Of a stretch of DNA of 64,000 nt, positions 45,833-55,226 are shown in pieces. Made by a program: the position numbers and the translations under genes. The notes beneath the pieces were generated by a model. That model made no database searches and was not told where the DNA came from. It saw nothing but the letters and a program-made list of their open reading frames with translations. This stretch comes from an uncultured Arenicella sp. (GTDB lineage Bacteria; Pseudomonadota; Gammaproteobacteria; Arenicellales; Arenicellaceae), in the NCBI GenBank assembly GCA_947499305.1, contig CANMNN010000005.1:62001-126000 (forward strand), read 5' to 3'. The stretch's first letter is position 1. Each line of letters begins with the position of its first letter.

Positions 45833-47839
45833 ATGTCGCAAACCAAGCACGATACCGTTATACAAAATGCCATGAATCTGGCTAAAGTTGGTGAGTTTCA
45901 GCAGTCTATTGATAGCTTAGAAAAACTTGGAGACGAATTAACAATTAACGCAGAAGCCGTCTATATAAAGGCGGTTTGTTTGCGTAAGTTAGAGCGTAAT
46001 GTGGAGGCAGTTGATGCATTGCAGCAGGTCTTAGAGCTTGATCAAACGTATGTACGGGCACATCAAGAGTTAGGCCATATTTTTGTCAGTGAAGGGCGAC
46101 TAAAACAAGCCGTTGAGGCGTATGAGCAGGCACTCGATCAAGATGCCGCGCTTATCGCTAGTTGGCGAGCACTGACCCAGCTTTATACGAAAACTGCGCA
46201 AACAGATAAGTTGTCCTATGCGCAACATCAGCTGGAGCAACTAGAGCAGCTTCATCCAGCGTTGCAAGCGGTTAAGAGTAATTTGAACCGAGGCAATTTA
46301 GAAACAGCTGATCAAATTTGTCGTAGCTATTTACAGCAAAATAAGCAGGATGTTGAGGGCATGCGCCTATTAGCTGCGATTGCTGTTGAGGTGAAAATTC
46401 TCGATGATGCAGAATTTATTTTAGAGAGTGCCGTGCAATTTGCACCAGATCATATTGGTGCTCGTTTTGATTACAGTAACGTGCTGTTGAAGCGTCAAAA
46501 ATTTGGAGCTGCGCATAAGATTGCTCAAGAACTAGCCACACTGCGCCCGAATGAAACGCAATTTAGAGCCTTGCTTGCTTCGACCACTACCGGAGTTGGC
46601 GATACCGAGGCAGGTATCGAACTGTACCGAGAATTAATTGCCACAGACGAAGAATTACAGCAGTGCTATCTGTTGCTGGGTCATGCACAGAAAACTCAAG
46701 GTGATATTGATGGGGCGATCGAGTCTTATCACCGTTTAGCCGAGCAACAGCCCGATTTTGGAGATGCATTCTGGAGTTTGGCGAATACTAAAACATATCA
46801 ATTTACCGACGAAGAAATAGCGCATTTAGAAGATTATCGTTTTCGCGAGAGCACCAGTGATATTGATAAAGTTCATTTTAACTTTGCCCTTGGTAAAGCA
46901 TTAGAAGATCGTAAAGACTATGCGAGCGCGTTTAATGCATATCGAGAAGGCAACGACTTAAACAGAGCTTTACTGAAGTATCAATCAAGTGAGATCGTCA
47001 AACGAGTTGATGCTCAGCTCTCGCGCTGTAATGCGGCTTTATTTGAAGGTTTATCTGGCGCGGGTTGCGATGATCCGGCGCCAATATTTATTCTAGGTTT
47101 ACCACGTTCAGGTTCCACTTTATTAGAGCAAGTGTTAGCTTCACACTCTAAAGTTGATGGCACACTCGAGCTGCCCAATGTGATGAGTCTCGTTCATCGT
47201 TTACAAGGTCGTGAGAAGGTACGAATTGATGAAGAAGCGCCGTATCCTAAGGTGCTTGGTGAGCTCGAAGTAGATTTTTACGAAAAATTTGGTCAGCAAT
47301 ATATTGACGATACTCGCGTTTTTAGAAAGAACGCGCCTTTTTTCATCGATAAAATGCCAAACAATTTTTTGCACGTTGGCCTAATTAAATTGATGCTGCC
47401 AAACGCCAAAGTAATTGATGCTCGCCGTCATCCAATGGCCTGTTGTTTTAGTAACTTTAAGCAGCTGTTTGCCGAAGGCCAAGAGTTTACCTACGGTCTG
47501 CGAGAAGTGGGCGAATACTATCAGCAATATTTGCGTGTCATGGACCATTGGGACCAGGTCTTGCCGGGCTTTGTATTAAGGGTTCAGCATGAAGATGTCG
47601 TTGACGATCTCGAGACACAGGTGCGCCGAATTCTCGACTTTTGCGGACTAGAATTTGAGCAATCGTGTTTAGAGTTTTATAAAACTGAGCGCAAGATTAG
47701 AACGCCAAGCTCAGAACAAGTTCGTCAGCCAATTTATAAAACAGGTTTGGAACAATGGCGCAATTTCGAGTCGTATTTAGATCCGCTCATCGAAGCCCTA
47801 GGGCCTGACGTTCTTACTCGATACCCTATATCTGAATGA
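45833..47839 (+). CDS. TPR-repeat sulfotransferase
   Basis: From ATG 45833 the protein has 668 residues. The frame is open to 45728, but the upstream part is hydrophobic and not conserved. Residues 5-390 hold about ten tetratricopeptide repeats (for example AHQELGHIFVSEGRLKQAVEAYEQAL). Residues 415-660 form a sulfotransferase domain with the PAPS 5'-phosphosulfate loop FILGLPRSGSTLLEQVLASH and a 3'-phosphate loop around VIDARRHPMACCFSNFKQ. Such proteins are frequent in marine proteobacteria next to TonB receptors, with unknown acceptors. It overlaps the next sulfotransferase by four bases. Confidence 0.88.
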   Translation: MSQTKHDTVIQNAMNLAKVGEFQQSIDSLEKLGDELTINAEAVYIKAVCLRKLERNVEAVDALQQVLELDQTYVRAHQELGHIFVSEGRLKQAVEAYEQALDQDAALIASWRALTQLYTKTAQTDKLSYAQHQLEQLEQLHPALQAVKSNLNRGNLETADQICRSYLQQNKQDVEGMRLLAAIAVEVKILDDAEFILESAVQFAPDHIGARFDYSNVLLKRQKFGAAHKIAQELATLRPNETQFRALLASTTTGVGDTEAGIELYRELIATDEELQQCYLLLGHAQKTQGDIDGAIESYHRLAEQQPDFGDAFWSLANTKTYQFTDEEIAHLEDYRFRESTSDIDKVHFNFALGKALEDRKDYASAFNAYREGNDLNRALLKYQSSEIVKRVDAQLSRCNAALFEGLSGAGCDDPAPIFILGLPRSGSTLLEQVLASHSKVDGTLELPNVMSLVHRLQGREKVRIDEEAPYPKVLGELEVDFYEKFGQQYIDDTRVFRKNAPFFIDKMPNNFLHVGLIKLMLPNAKVIDARRHPMACCFSNFKQLFAEGQEFTYGLREVGEYYQQYLRVMDHWDQVLPGFVLRVQHEDVVDDLETQVRRILDFCGLEFEQSCLEFYKTERKIRTPSSEQVRQPIYKTGLEQWRNFESYLDPLIEALGPDVLTRYPISE

Positions 47840-48456
47840 TCGTATCTCACGCACACCGTTTTATTTTTTTCGCGGTGCCAAAGACGGCTACTCATTCTAT
47901 ACGTCAGGTGTTGCGGCAATACAAAGGCGACGATGATTGGGAGCAGCAAATGTTGTTTGGCGAGCAAGTATTGCCAATCAGTTCAATTGCCGACATTGGA
48001 CATGGTCATGTTAGCTATCAAGAAATTGCCCCGGTATTATCACCCGAGCAACTGGGGTACTTAAAACTGGCGTTTGTGCGAAACCCATTCGATCGTTTTG
48101 TCTCGGCTTGTGCTTTTTTGAATCGAGGCAATTCTCAGTTTAGCGACCGCGCGACTGAATGGATGAAGGTGGCATTAACGCGCTCGCAATTTCGTCAACG
48201 CGTGTTGATTCGCCCTCAAACTCATCAGTTATGTAAGGCTAATGGTCAGCTTGCTATGGACTTCATCGGGCGTTATGAGACCTTGCAATCATCGCTCGAT
48301 ACGCTAATGACAAAGCTTGGGCTTCCCAGCGCTAAACTCGACGTTCGCAATGCCTCTAAACATGGCCATTATCAAGACTATCTAGATTCTGACTTACGTG
48401 AGCAGCTGAGTGAATTCTATGCTCAAGATTTGAGTCTGTTTGATTATCAGTTTTAG
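47836..48456 (+). CDS. Sulfotransferase family 2-like protein
   Basis: This 206-residue protein starts in an ATGA overlap with the TPR-sulfotransferase. FFAVPKTATHSIRQVLRQY (about residue 13) is the PAPS 5'-phosphosulfate loop, and LGYLKLAFVRNPFDRFVSACAFL (about 78) is the 3'-phosphate loop of the carbohydrate sulfotransferase (sulfotransfer_2) family. The translational coupling implies that both sulfotransferases act on one product. The acceptor is unknown. Confidence 0.85.
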   Translation: MIVSHAHRFIFFAVPKTATHSIRQVLRQYKGDDDWEQQMLFGEQVLPISSIADIGHGHVSYQEIAPVLSPEQLGYLKLAFVRNPFDRFVSACAFLNRGNSQFSDRATEWMKVALTRSQFRQRVLIRPQTHQLCKANGQLAMDFIGRYETLQSSLDTLMTKLGLPSAKLDVRNASKHGHYQDYLDSDLREQLSEFYAQDLSLFDYQF

Positions 48457-48484
48457 AAATCTTGAGCTGGACGCGCAACACTAT

Positions 48485-49468
48485 TTAGTCGAAAAAGCGT
48501 GAGGTATGTTCAGCGTTCAGAGCAGCTCTAAGTATGCGTTGCATGATGATGGGGTTGATGCCAACGTTGTTGCTCGACGTCACAAGAGCGCGGGGGTTAG
48601 GGCGCAAGTTTGCTACTGTTCGATTAAGAAGCTTTCGATAGAGTTCTGTACCGGATGCCCGATAGCCGTGTAATGAATATACTTCGCGCCAGTCTTTAGC
48701 CAGGTCTCTTAGTAGGCCCTTATACTCCAAGACCAATGCAGGGTTGTTGTCTGGGTTGTTGGCAACATCAGTGATCAATTCATTGGCAATTGCCTCGAGC
48801 TCGCCTGGCGCCATTACAGGGGCAACATTAAAGCGCTCGGTTTTGATCAATACTTTTTTGTTTTCTTGATAGCTCAAGTAATCTACTTGTTGTTCGAAAT
48901 CGCCGTCATAGCCCCTTGATTCATCAACGGCCAACCGTTCGACCAAACGCCAAAACCGTGAAGAGCCCGCGGTGTCAATAACCAAATGAGTGCGATCAAA
49001 GTCGGCATCATTGACAACTTTATGCAGCCGCCAAGAGTCAAATATCCAACACTCTCCTTCGCGCATATTCACCTGATCATCGCCACAATAGAAGGTAACT
49101 CTTGGGTCGGTAACAATCGGTATGTGAATACGAACTCGATGATACCAATGGTAGTTGAAATCCACATGTGGTGTGACTTCAGCGCCAGCAGCGAGTTTCA
49201 TCAATCGAGAGCGCGCTATCACTTCATCCAAGTGTGACATTATTTGTTGAATGTATTCGCAACGATCGAGATGAGGAGTGCTAATCATCTCTCCGGAGAA
49301 GTCGTCGTTGTCATCTCCGTTCAATGATACCAAAGGGATTGCTGAATTACCTTGAATGCGATTTGGATGAGACATCCAAATCGCATTATCAAACTGAGCC
49401 AGTTCTAATTGTAAACGCTCTACGTCGAAACGAAAGGGTAGGCGAACAAATGGTTTGACGAGTTCCAC
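48485..49468 (-). CDS. Aspartyl/asparaginyl beta-hydroxylase-like dioxygenase
   Basis: This 327-residue protein has residues 80-170 forming the AspH-type Fe(II)/2-oxoglutarate fold, with H101 and D103 (TPHVDFNYHW), a distal H149 (DSWRLHKVVN) and an arginine (DRTHLVI) for 2-oxoglutarate. AspH enzymes proper use only two histidines, so the aspartate may or may not bind iron. The C-terminal 150 residues are unrecognised. It is the last gene of a dioxygenase-BCCT-AspH operon, 20 bases after the BCCT gene. Confidence 0.75.
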   Translation of the reverse strand: MELVKPFVRLPFRFDVERLQLELAQFDNAIWMSHPNRIQGNSAIPLVSLNGDDNDDFSGEMISTPHLDRCEYIQQIMSHLDEVIARSRLMKLAAGAEVTPHVDFNYHWYHRVRIHIPIVTDPRVTFYCGDDQVNMREGECWIFDSWRLHKVVNDADFDRTHLVIDTAGSSRFWRLVERLAVDESRGYDGDFEQQVDYLSYQENKKVLIKTERFNVAPVMAPGELEAIANELITDVANNPDNNPALVLEYKGLLRDLAKDWREVYSLHGYRASGTELYRKLLNRTVANLRPNPRALVTSSNNVGINPIIMQRILRAALNAEHTSRFFD

Positions 49469-49488
49469 GATTAAACTGTCTTGACGGT

Positions 49489-51108
49489 CTACGCCTGTTC
49501 GTCATCCCAAGAGCCGCGGCGGCTCCATGGATCATGCTCGGGGAATTCATCCAGATCAATTTCAGGGTCGGGTACCGATGATTGTCTATTCAAATCATAT
49601 CGAGCTGTTTTATAGATCGATATGCAGAGCATTAGTGAAATTAAAATTAGCGGAGCGCCTGCGACAATACTGGCTGTTTGGAGCGTTTGTAGGTCGCCTA
49701 AGAACAATAAAGTAATCGGTAAAAAGCTCAGCGCGCCAGCCCAGAATAGTCGATTCCAGCGCATTGGTTCGTCGTCAACTTCAGTCTGTACAACCGAGGC
49801 TAAGATGTAGGAAATTGAATCAAAGGTGGTGGCCAAAAATACGATTGCCAACACAGTGTAGAGTGCGATTACAATCGTGCTGAACGGGAGACTGCCAAGT
49901 ATTGCGAACACAGCCGCTGATTGAGACTCGGTGTTTAGAATATTAACGACGTCTAGGGTTCCTGTCAGTTGTAGATTAAGACCATAGTTTCCGAGAATCA
50001 TAAAGAATAGCGCGCAACCAAAAGAGCCGTAGAATAAAGAGCCGATAATCATGTTTGCCATGGTGCGCCCGTAAGATATGCGAGCAATAAATAGGCCGAT
50101 GGTTGGCGCGAAAGCGAGCCACCAAGCCCAATAGAAGATGGTCCAATCCTGAGGAAATTGCGTGTCGGCATAACCATTTAAACCACCGAATGGTTCGAGG
50201 TAAGTAGACATCGAAAAGAAGTTTTCAAAAACGGTGCTTACTGATGAGAGTGACGTTTCGGCAATAAATGTTGTTGGCCCAACAACAACTACAAATACCA
50301 GTAAGATCAGGGCTAAGAATAGATTGAAGTTCGACAGGCTCTGAATGCCTTTTTTAATGCCGGAATACGCGCTAGCTCCGAAAATCGCCGTGGCCAAAAG
50401 CAATACTAAAATTTGCATCGTGATATTTTTTTCAAAACCAAACAATTGGTGCAGACCTTCGTTTAGCAATGGTGCGCCTAGCCCCAGCGTTGTCGCGCCC
50501 CCGCCCAACATGCCAAACACAAATAGTACGTCGATCAGCTTGCCCCAAAATCCACGTACGTTTTTATTGCCGATCAGCGGCGCAACGGCTTCAGATAATT
50601 TTAGTTTTCGGTTCTTGCGCACATGGTAAAAGTACGCGATTGGTAGGGCTGGAATCAGATAAATTGACCAAGCTACAGGGCCCCAATGAAAAATGCCATA
50701 AGCGGATGCCCATTTAGCAGCTTCGGCTGTGCCGCCTTCGAGTAAGAATGGCGGCGCTTGATAGTAATAGGCCCATTCAATTGGCGCCCAAACCATTATG
50801 CCAACCCCGATGCCAGCGCAAAAAAGCATCGACGCCCACGACGAGGTTTTGAACTCAGGTTCAGAGCCCGGATCGCCAAGTTTGATTCGGCCGATATCGC
50901 TAAACGAGATGTACAACATGAATATGAAGCCGCCGAGACCGAGCATCAAATAGGTGACGCCAAAACTTTCAACAACAAAATTTCGAGCGAGACCTACATA
51001 TTCCTTACCTTGGTCTGGCCAAATTATTAACGGAATTGTGACCAACAGCAAGAGTGCAAGTGAGCCTAAGAAAGTAGGCTTATCAATCAACCTGATCGAC
51101 TCCTTCAT
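49489..51108 (-). CDS. BCCT family betaine/carnitine-type transporter (first of two)
   Basis: This 539-residue protein has 12 transmembrane helices. The glycine-rich helix reads AGIGVGIMVWAPIEWAYYY, more like CaiT-type carriers (IEIYYY) than the AEP seen in the second BCCT of this window. The aromatic signature WTIFYWAWWLAFAP is present. The C-terminus is acidic and cytoplasmic. It lies 30 bases after a gamma-butyrobetaine-type dioxygenase gene, so carnitine, gamma-butyrobetaine or a similar amine is the likely substrate. Confidence 0.9.
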   Translation of the reverse strand: MKESIRLIDKPTFLGSLALLLLVTIPLIIWPDQGKEYVGLARNFVVESFGVTYLMLGLGGFIFMLYISFSDIGRIKLGDPGSEPEFKTSSWASMLFCAGIGVGIMVWAPIEWAYYYQAPPFLLEGGTAEAAKWASAYGIFHWGPVAWSIYLIPALPIAYFYHVRKNRKLKLSEAVAPLIGNKNVRGFWGKLIDVLFVFGMLGGGATTLGLGAPLLNEGLHQLFGFEKNITMQILVLLLATAIFGASAYSGIKKGIQSLSNFNLFLALILLVFVVVVGPTTFIAETSLSSVSTVFENFFSMSTYLEPFGGLNGYADTQFPQDWTIFYWAWWLAFAPTIGLFIARISYGRTMANMIIGSLFYGSFGCALFFMILGNYGLNLQLTGTLDVVNILNTESQSAAVFAILGSLPFSTIVIALYTVLAIVFLATTFDSISYILASVVQTEVDDEPMRWNRLFWAGALSFLPITLLFLGDLQTLQTASIVAGAPLILISLMLCISIYKTARYDLNRQSSVPDPEIDLDEFPEHDPWSRRGSWDDEQA

Positions 51109-51138
51109 ATTAATAATTCTCCAATGTTGTTGTTTTTG

Positions 51139-52275
51139 TTATTGTTGCTTTCGTCGATCTAGCATTCTTATTCGGCTGTTAAGCTCATTATGCTCAATAT
51201 AATAACCGCGCAGATGACGCGAACCTGAATTCGGGTCAAAAGCGGTTCGGCCATGCAGTACTCGTTGATTATCAAAAATTACCATTTCGCCGTTTTGTAA
51301 CTCGTAATGGATATTGTAGCTTGCGCCGCGAATTCGCTTCATCAGCTCTTGATACGCCGCATAGAAGGTGTATAAATCACTTGCGCTAAAATCTGGTATA
51401 TCCGCCAAATGCGCATTGAAGGTTAGAGTGTTAAATTCACCGTTGCGTGTTAAACCAATTACCGGTCGATGATAGCGCACATCGTCTTTATCATCTAAGA
51501 AATGCCAAGGCACCGGTAGTTCGCATAAGGTTTGGTAATACTCTGGACAATCGCACTGAAAGTCTTCAACGATCGCTAGAGCGTCGGCAAATACAGAGCT
51601 TCCGCCTATTGCGTCGTTTCGATAGCAATGCAAAAACTGATTACCGGGTACGAATTCTTGATTTGATAAATCTGTGTGCAGGGGTAAGGCTAGTGAGGTG
51701 TAGGCTAGGTTGTTGGGCTTTGGCTTACTTTTAACCTCGAAAACAACTCCGTAATTGGATTCGCGTTTAAAGCCAATTAAATCACCGAATAATTCGCCAG
51801 CCTTCGGGTCATCATCGAGATTGTTAATTAATATGATGCCTGTCTGTTTAAGTGTAGTAAGTGCCTCGAGTAAGCTATCTTGGGATTTATGGCACTGTTT
51901 AGCATCGAAGCTCGGCAAACTATTCATTTCTTTAGCGGCCCAACTCTTGCGCCCGATTGCTGCGGCATCGTAGCGAGGTTGTCCTGGTCGATGGGCAAAA
52001 AGCCACTTTGCCGAGTAAATTGATTTTAACTCTTTATCTGGCCAGTCAACTTTCAGTAAAGATTGTTCGGGTGTGTCGCTAAGTTCTAAAGAATAGTCGA
52101 GTGGGCGTATATCTAGCTTAATGGAGGTTAGGTCAAATACACGTTCGCCTGTATGAGGGTGCAATTCATCTTGATCATTGTCACGCAGCCATATAAACGG
52201 TAGTTCTGAAGTAGAGCCGTCATCCCAGGTAACGAAGAAGGCGCGTTGTTTGGCTTGTATTTTGCTGAAATTCAT
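51139..52275 (-). CDS. Gamma-butyrobetaine dioxygenase-like enzyme (TauD/TfdA superfamily)
   Basis: This 378-residue protein has residues 10-95 forming the DUF971-type N-terminal zinc domain of BBOX/TMLH enzymes (VTWDDGSTSELPFIWLRDN). The zinc cysteines of the canonical type are not evident. The Fe(II)/2-oxoglutarate domain follows, with LPLHTDLSNQ (His-x-Asp) and the distal histidine in VLHGRTAFDP plus the 2-oxoglutarate arginine. BBOX makes carnitine from gamma-butyrobetaine. It is the first gene of the operon with a BCCT transporter, which supports a quaternary-amine substrate. Confidence 0.82.
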   Translation of the reverse strand: MNFSKIQAKQRAFFVTWDDGSTSELPFIWLRDNDQDELHPHTGERVFDLTSIKLDIRPLDYSLELSDTPEQSLLKVDWPDKELKSIYSAKWLFAHRPGQPRYDAAAIGRKSWAAKEMNSLPSFDAKQCHKSQDSLLEALTTLKQTGIILINNLDDDPKAGELFGDLIGFKRESNYGVVFEVKSKPKPNNLAYTSLALPLHTDLSNQEFVPGNQFLHCYRNDAIGGSSVFADALAIVEDFQCDCPEYYQTLCELPVPWHFLDDKDDVRYHRPVIGLTRNGEFNTLTFNAHLADIPDFSASDLYTFYAAYQELMKRIRGASYNIHYELQNGEMVIFDNQRVLHGRTAFDPNSGSRHLRGYYIEHNELNSRIRMLDRRKQQ

Positions 52276-52520
52276 CGTTGCCCCCTCGTGATTCCTAGTC
52301 GTTGCGCTGGTTTTGGTATTGCTAAATTCATTTTGACTTAAAGTACCATTCGTCGCAATGGTCGAGCTGTGAATCGGCGACTTATCAACCTCTTTTGGTC
52401 GCTTTGAAGTAATTTTAGAACGCTTTTAGTCGCAGGCATGGTCGCGGTCCTGAATAGAAATTGCTAGCCTTAGCTTAGTATTTAATAGCCTGTCTTAGCT
52501 CGCTCGCGAGATTATCCTTT

Positions 52521-54179
52521 ATGAACTTTGATTACATTATTGTTGGCGCCGGGTCGGCCGGTTGTGTGTTAGCCAATCGCTTGAGTGAAGATTCAAGCAA
52601 GCAAGTACTTTTACTAGAAGCTGGTGGTAAAGACCCGTTTTGGGAGTGGCAAATACACATGCCGGCGGCACTTGCTTACCCCATGAACGGCACGCGCTAT
52701 AATTGGGACTACCATACAGAGCCGGAGCCCTATCTAGGTGGGCGCGTGATGCATTGCCCTAGAGGTAAGGTGTTTGGTGGCTCTTCATCGATTAATGGTA
52801 TGTGCTATATACGCGGGAACGCCTTAGATTACGATCGCTGGGCGCAAGAGGACGAATCCCTGAGCCATTGGAGTTATAAACATTGTCTACCGTATTTTCG
52901 TAAGGCGGGTAATAGGAATATAGGTGCAGATGATTATCATGGTGATGCTGGCCCACTAAGTATTACTAAGGGGGGCAGTGACAACCCCTTATTCAAGGCT
53001 TGGACTGATGCTGGGCAACAAGCTGGTTACCCGTATACCGAAGACATGAATGGCTACCAGCAAGAAGGCTTCGGGCCGATGGACCGCACCACTAAAAATG
53101 GAACTAGAGGCTCTACCGCGGTGGGCTATTTGCGCCCCGCTATGAAGCGCTCAAACTTGACGGTAATAAAGCGAGCGCACGCTAAACGTTTGATCCTACA
53201 AGGGAAGTCAGTAACCGGTGTTGAGTATGTGAGGCGTGGTAAATCACATCAAGTGTTCGCCGAAACCGAAGTGATTCTTTCTGGCGGCCCAATCAATAAC
53301 CCACAGTTGTTAATGTTGTCGGGTATCGGCCCTGCGGCGCAAATCAAGGAACATGGTATCGAGTTGCAACATGAATTGCCGGGCGTTGGAGAGAACCTAC
53401 AAGACCATTTGGAAATCTATTTGCAGATGGAATGTACGCAGCCGGTCTCACTGTTCAAGTATTATAATCTATTAGGAAAAGCGCTTACTGGTGCTCAATG
53501 GTTGTTTACACGTACGGGTTTAGGCGCTACGAATCATTTTGAGGCTGGTGGATTTATTCGCAGTAAAAAAGGCGTGAAACATCCAGATTTACAATATCAT
53601 TTCTTTCCGATGGCGGTTCGTTACGATGGTCAAAGCCCCAATGGTGGGCATGGTTTTCAAGCCCACGTGGGGTCGATGCGTTCGCAAAGTAAAGGTTGGG
53701 TTCGTTTGGGTTCAGCTGATTACCGAGATAAGCCAAAAGTACAGTTCAACTATATGTCTAAGGCAGAAGACTGGGAGGAGTTTCGTGCAGCCGTGCGTTT
53801 AACGCGTGAAATTTTCGAGCAAGAGGCCTTCAAGCCATTTGCAGGCGAAGAGCTATCACCCGGAGCCCACGTGCAAAGTGACGAACAACTTGACGCCTAT
53901 TTAAAGGATGCCGTTGAATCGGCGTACCATCCCTCGTGCACCTGTAAGATGGGCAGTGATGATATGTCGGTAGTCGATGGCGATTGTAAGGTTCGAGGCC
54001 TTGAGGGTTTACGTATTGTGGATTCGTCGATTATGCCGTCAATAGTAAGCGGTAACTTGAATGCTCCCACCGTGATGATTGCCGAGAAGGCCGCCGATAT
54101 CATCAAAGGCGGTGATATTTTGCCAGCGAGTGATGCGCCAGTTTATGTTGCTAAAAATTATCAGGAGAGCCAGCGTTAA
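52521..54179 (+). CDS. betA: BetA, choline dehydrogenase (GMC flavoprotein)
   Basis: BetA oxidises choline to betaine aldehyde at the membrane. The 552-residue protein has the FAD motif YIIVGAGSAGCVLANRL at residues 5-21, GMC signature 1 GKVFGGSSSINGMCYIRG and signature 2 GGPINNPQLLMLSGIGP, and the catalytic histidine in YHPSCTCKMG near the C-terminus. Length is typical (556 in E. coli). It is separated from betB by an EamA permease gene and is on the opposite strand. It is divergent from the dioxygenase-BCCT-AspH operon. Confidence 0.93.
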   Translation: MNFDYIIVGAGSAGCVLANRLSEDSSKQVLLLEAGGKDPFWEWQIHMPAALAYPMNGTRYNWDYHTEPEPYLGGRVMHCPRGKVFGGSSSINGMCYIRGNALDYDRWAQEDESLSHWSYKHCLPYFRKAGNRNIGADDYHGDAGPLSITKGGSDNPLFKAWTDAGQQAGYPYTEDMNGYQQEGFGPMDRTTKNGTRGSTAVGYLRPAMKRSNLTVIKRAHAKRLILQGKSVTGVEYVRRGKSHQVFAETEVILSGGPINNPQLLMLSGIGPAAQIKEHGIELQHELPGVGENLQDHLEIYLQMECTQPVSLFKYYNLLGKALTGAQWLFTRTGLGATNHFEAGGFIRSKKGVKHPDLQYHFFPMAVRYDGQSPNGGHGFQAHVGSMRSQSKGWVRLGSADYRDKPKVQFNYMSKAEDWEEFRAAVRLTREIFEQEAFKPFAGEELSPGAHVQSDEQLDAYLKDAVESAYHPSCTCKMGSDDMSVVDGDCKVRGLEGLRIVDSSIMPSIVSGNLNAPTVMIAEKAADIIKGGDILPASDAPVYVAKNYQESQR

Positions 54180-54290
54180 ACTGGCTAGATAACGAAATTT
54201 TGGGTTCGGCAAACAGCCTCAATTCTGATCGAGATTGATATTTACTCCTAACAAACTATGCATATCAGCGAAAATAATCGTTAAGCTTAA

Positions 54291-55193
54291 GTGAATAGCT
54301 CTCTCTATCGTCGTTCAGTATTGATGATCATCATTGGCGGTGTGCTGATGAGTTTGCTTGGAATTGGTATGCGAGTTATGGATGAGCCCGAAAGCTTTCG
54401 CATTCTCTTTTATCGATCCTTAGCGCAATGTTTGTTTCTATGTTGTGTGGTGGTTTACATGCATGGTCGCAATAGCGTTGCTCAGTTTACCAGCATGGGA
54501 AGTAAGGGCCTATTGGCGGCTTGTTTGATCGCCAGCGCAGGGCTTTTTATGGTCACGTCTTTGGCCAACACTACTGTCGCCAATGCGGTGTTTATCATTT
54601 CGCTAGCGCCGCTTTGTAGCGCCTTCCTGGGAATGCTGTTCCTCAACGAAAGGGTTTCTCGGCGTACATGGCTCGCGATGAGCATTGCCTTAATTGGCAT
54701 CGCCCTTATTTTCGGCGACGGGCTCTCGAGCGGAGGCCTGTTTGGTATGTTCTTGGCATTTATGATGATGTTCTGTTACTCGAGCGCCATTATCACTATC
54801 CGTTCGCAAGTAAACTCTGGGAGCAGAGGAGATGTTAATGGCGCCGCAAACATAGTTGCGGTATGTGCGCTAAACGCTTTTATCCTGATGTTGGCAGTAT
54901 CACCATTTGTGCCCGATTTTGCCTTGAGTACCAAAGACTTGCTGATCTGTCTATTTCTAGGCGTATTTCAAATTGGCCTAGGTATGGTTTTAGTGACTGT
55001 CTCATCACAATATGTGCCTGCCGCGCAAGTCTCTCTATTAGCCTTGCTCGAAGTTATTTTAAGCCCAATTTGGGTGTGGATAGGCGTAGGAGAAGTACCC
55101 TCGACCTATGCTTTAGTAGGTGGCGCGATTGTTTTGTGCGGGGTTATTTTGCAGGCGCTGAATCGAGACGCTGCTAGCGAGTCAACTACATAA
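54291..55193 (+). CDS. EamA family permease in the betaine region
   Basis: This 300-residue protein starts at GTG, with ten hydrophobic helices in two EamA repeats. ANAVFIISLAPLCSAFLGMLFLNERVS and SLLALLEVILSPIWVWIGVGEVP are typical second-half repeat motifs. It stands between betA and betB and may share the betA promoter region. The substrate is not known, and import or export of an amine is only a suggestion from context. Confidence 0.85.
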   Translation: MNSSLYRRSVLMIIIGGVLMSLLGIGMRVMDEPESFRILFYRSLAQCLFLCCVVVYMHGRNSVAQFTSMGSKGLLAACLIASAGLFMVTSLANTTVANAVFIISLAPLCSAFLGMLFLNERVSRRTWLAMSIALIGIALIFGDGLSSGGLFGMFLAFMMMFCYSSAIITIRSQVNSGSRGDVNGAANIVAVCALNAFILMLAVSPFVPDFALSTKDLLICLFLGVFQIGLGMVLVTVSSQYVPAAQVSLLALLEVILSPIWVWIGVGEVPSTYALVGGAIVLCGVILQALNRDAASESTT

Positions 55194-55209
55194 GTCTCGG
55201 CGATTAGCA

Positions 55210-55226
55210 CGGCTTTAGTAAAGCCG
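55210..55226. terminator. Hairpin between eamA and betB
   Basis: CGGCTTT, loop AGT and AAAGCCG make a 7-bp stem that overlaps the betB stop codon, between two convergent genes. There is no T run, so its role as a terminator is uncertain. Confidence 0.35.
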
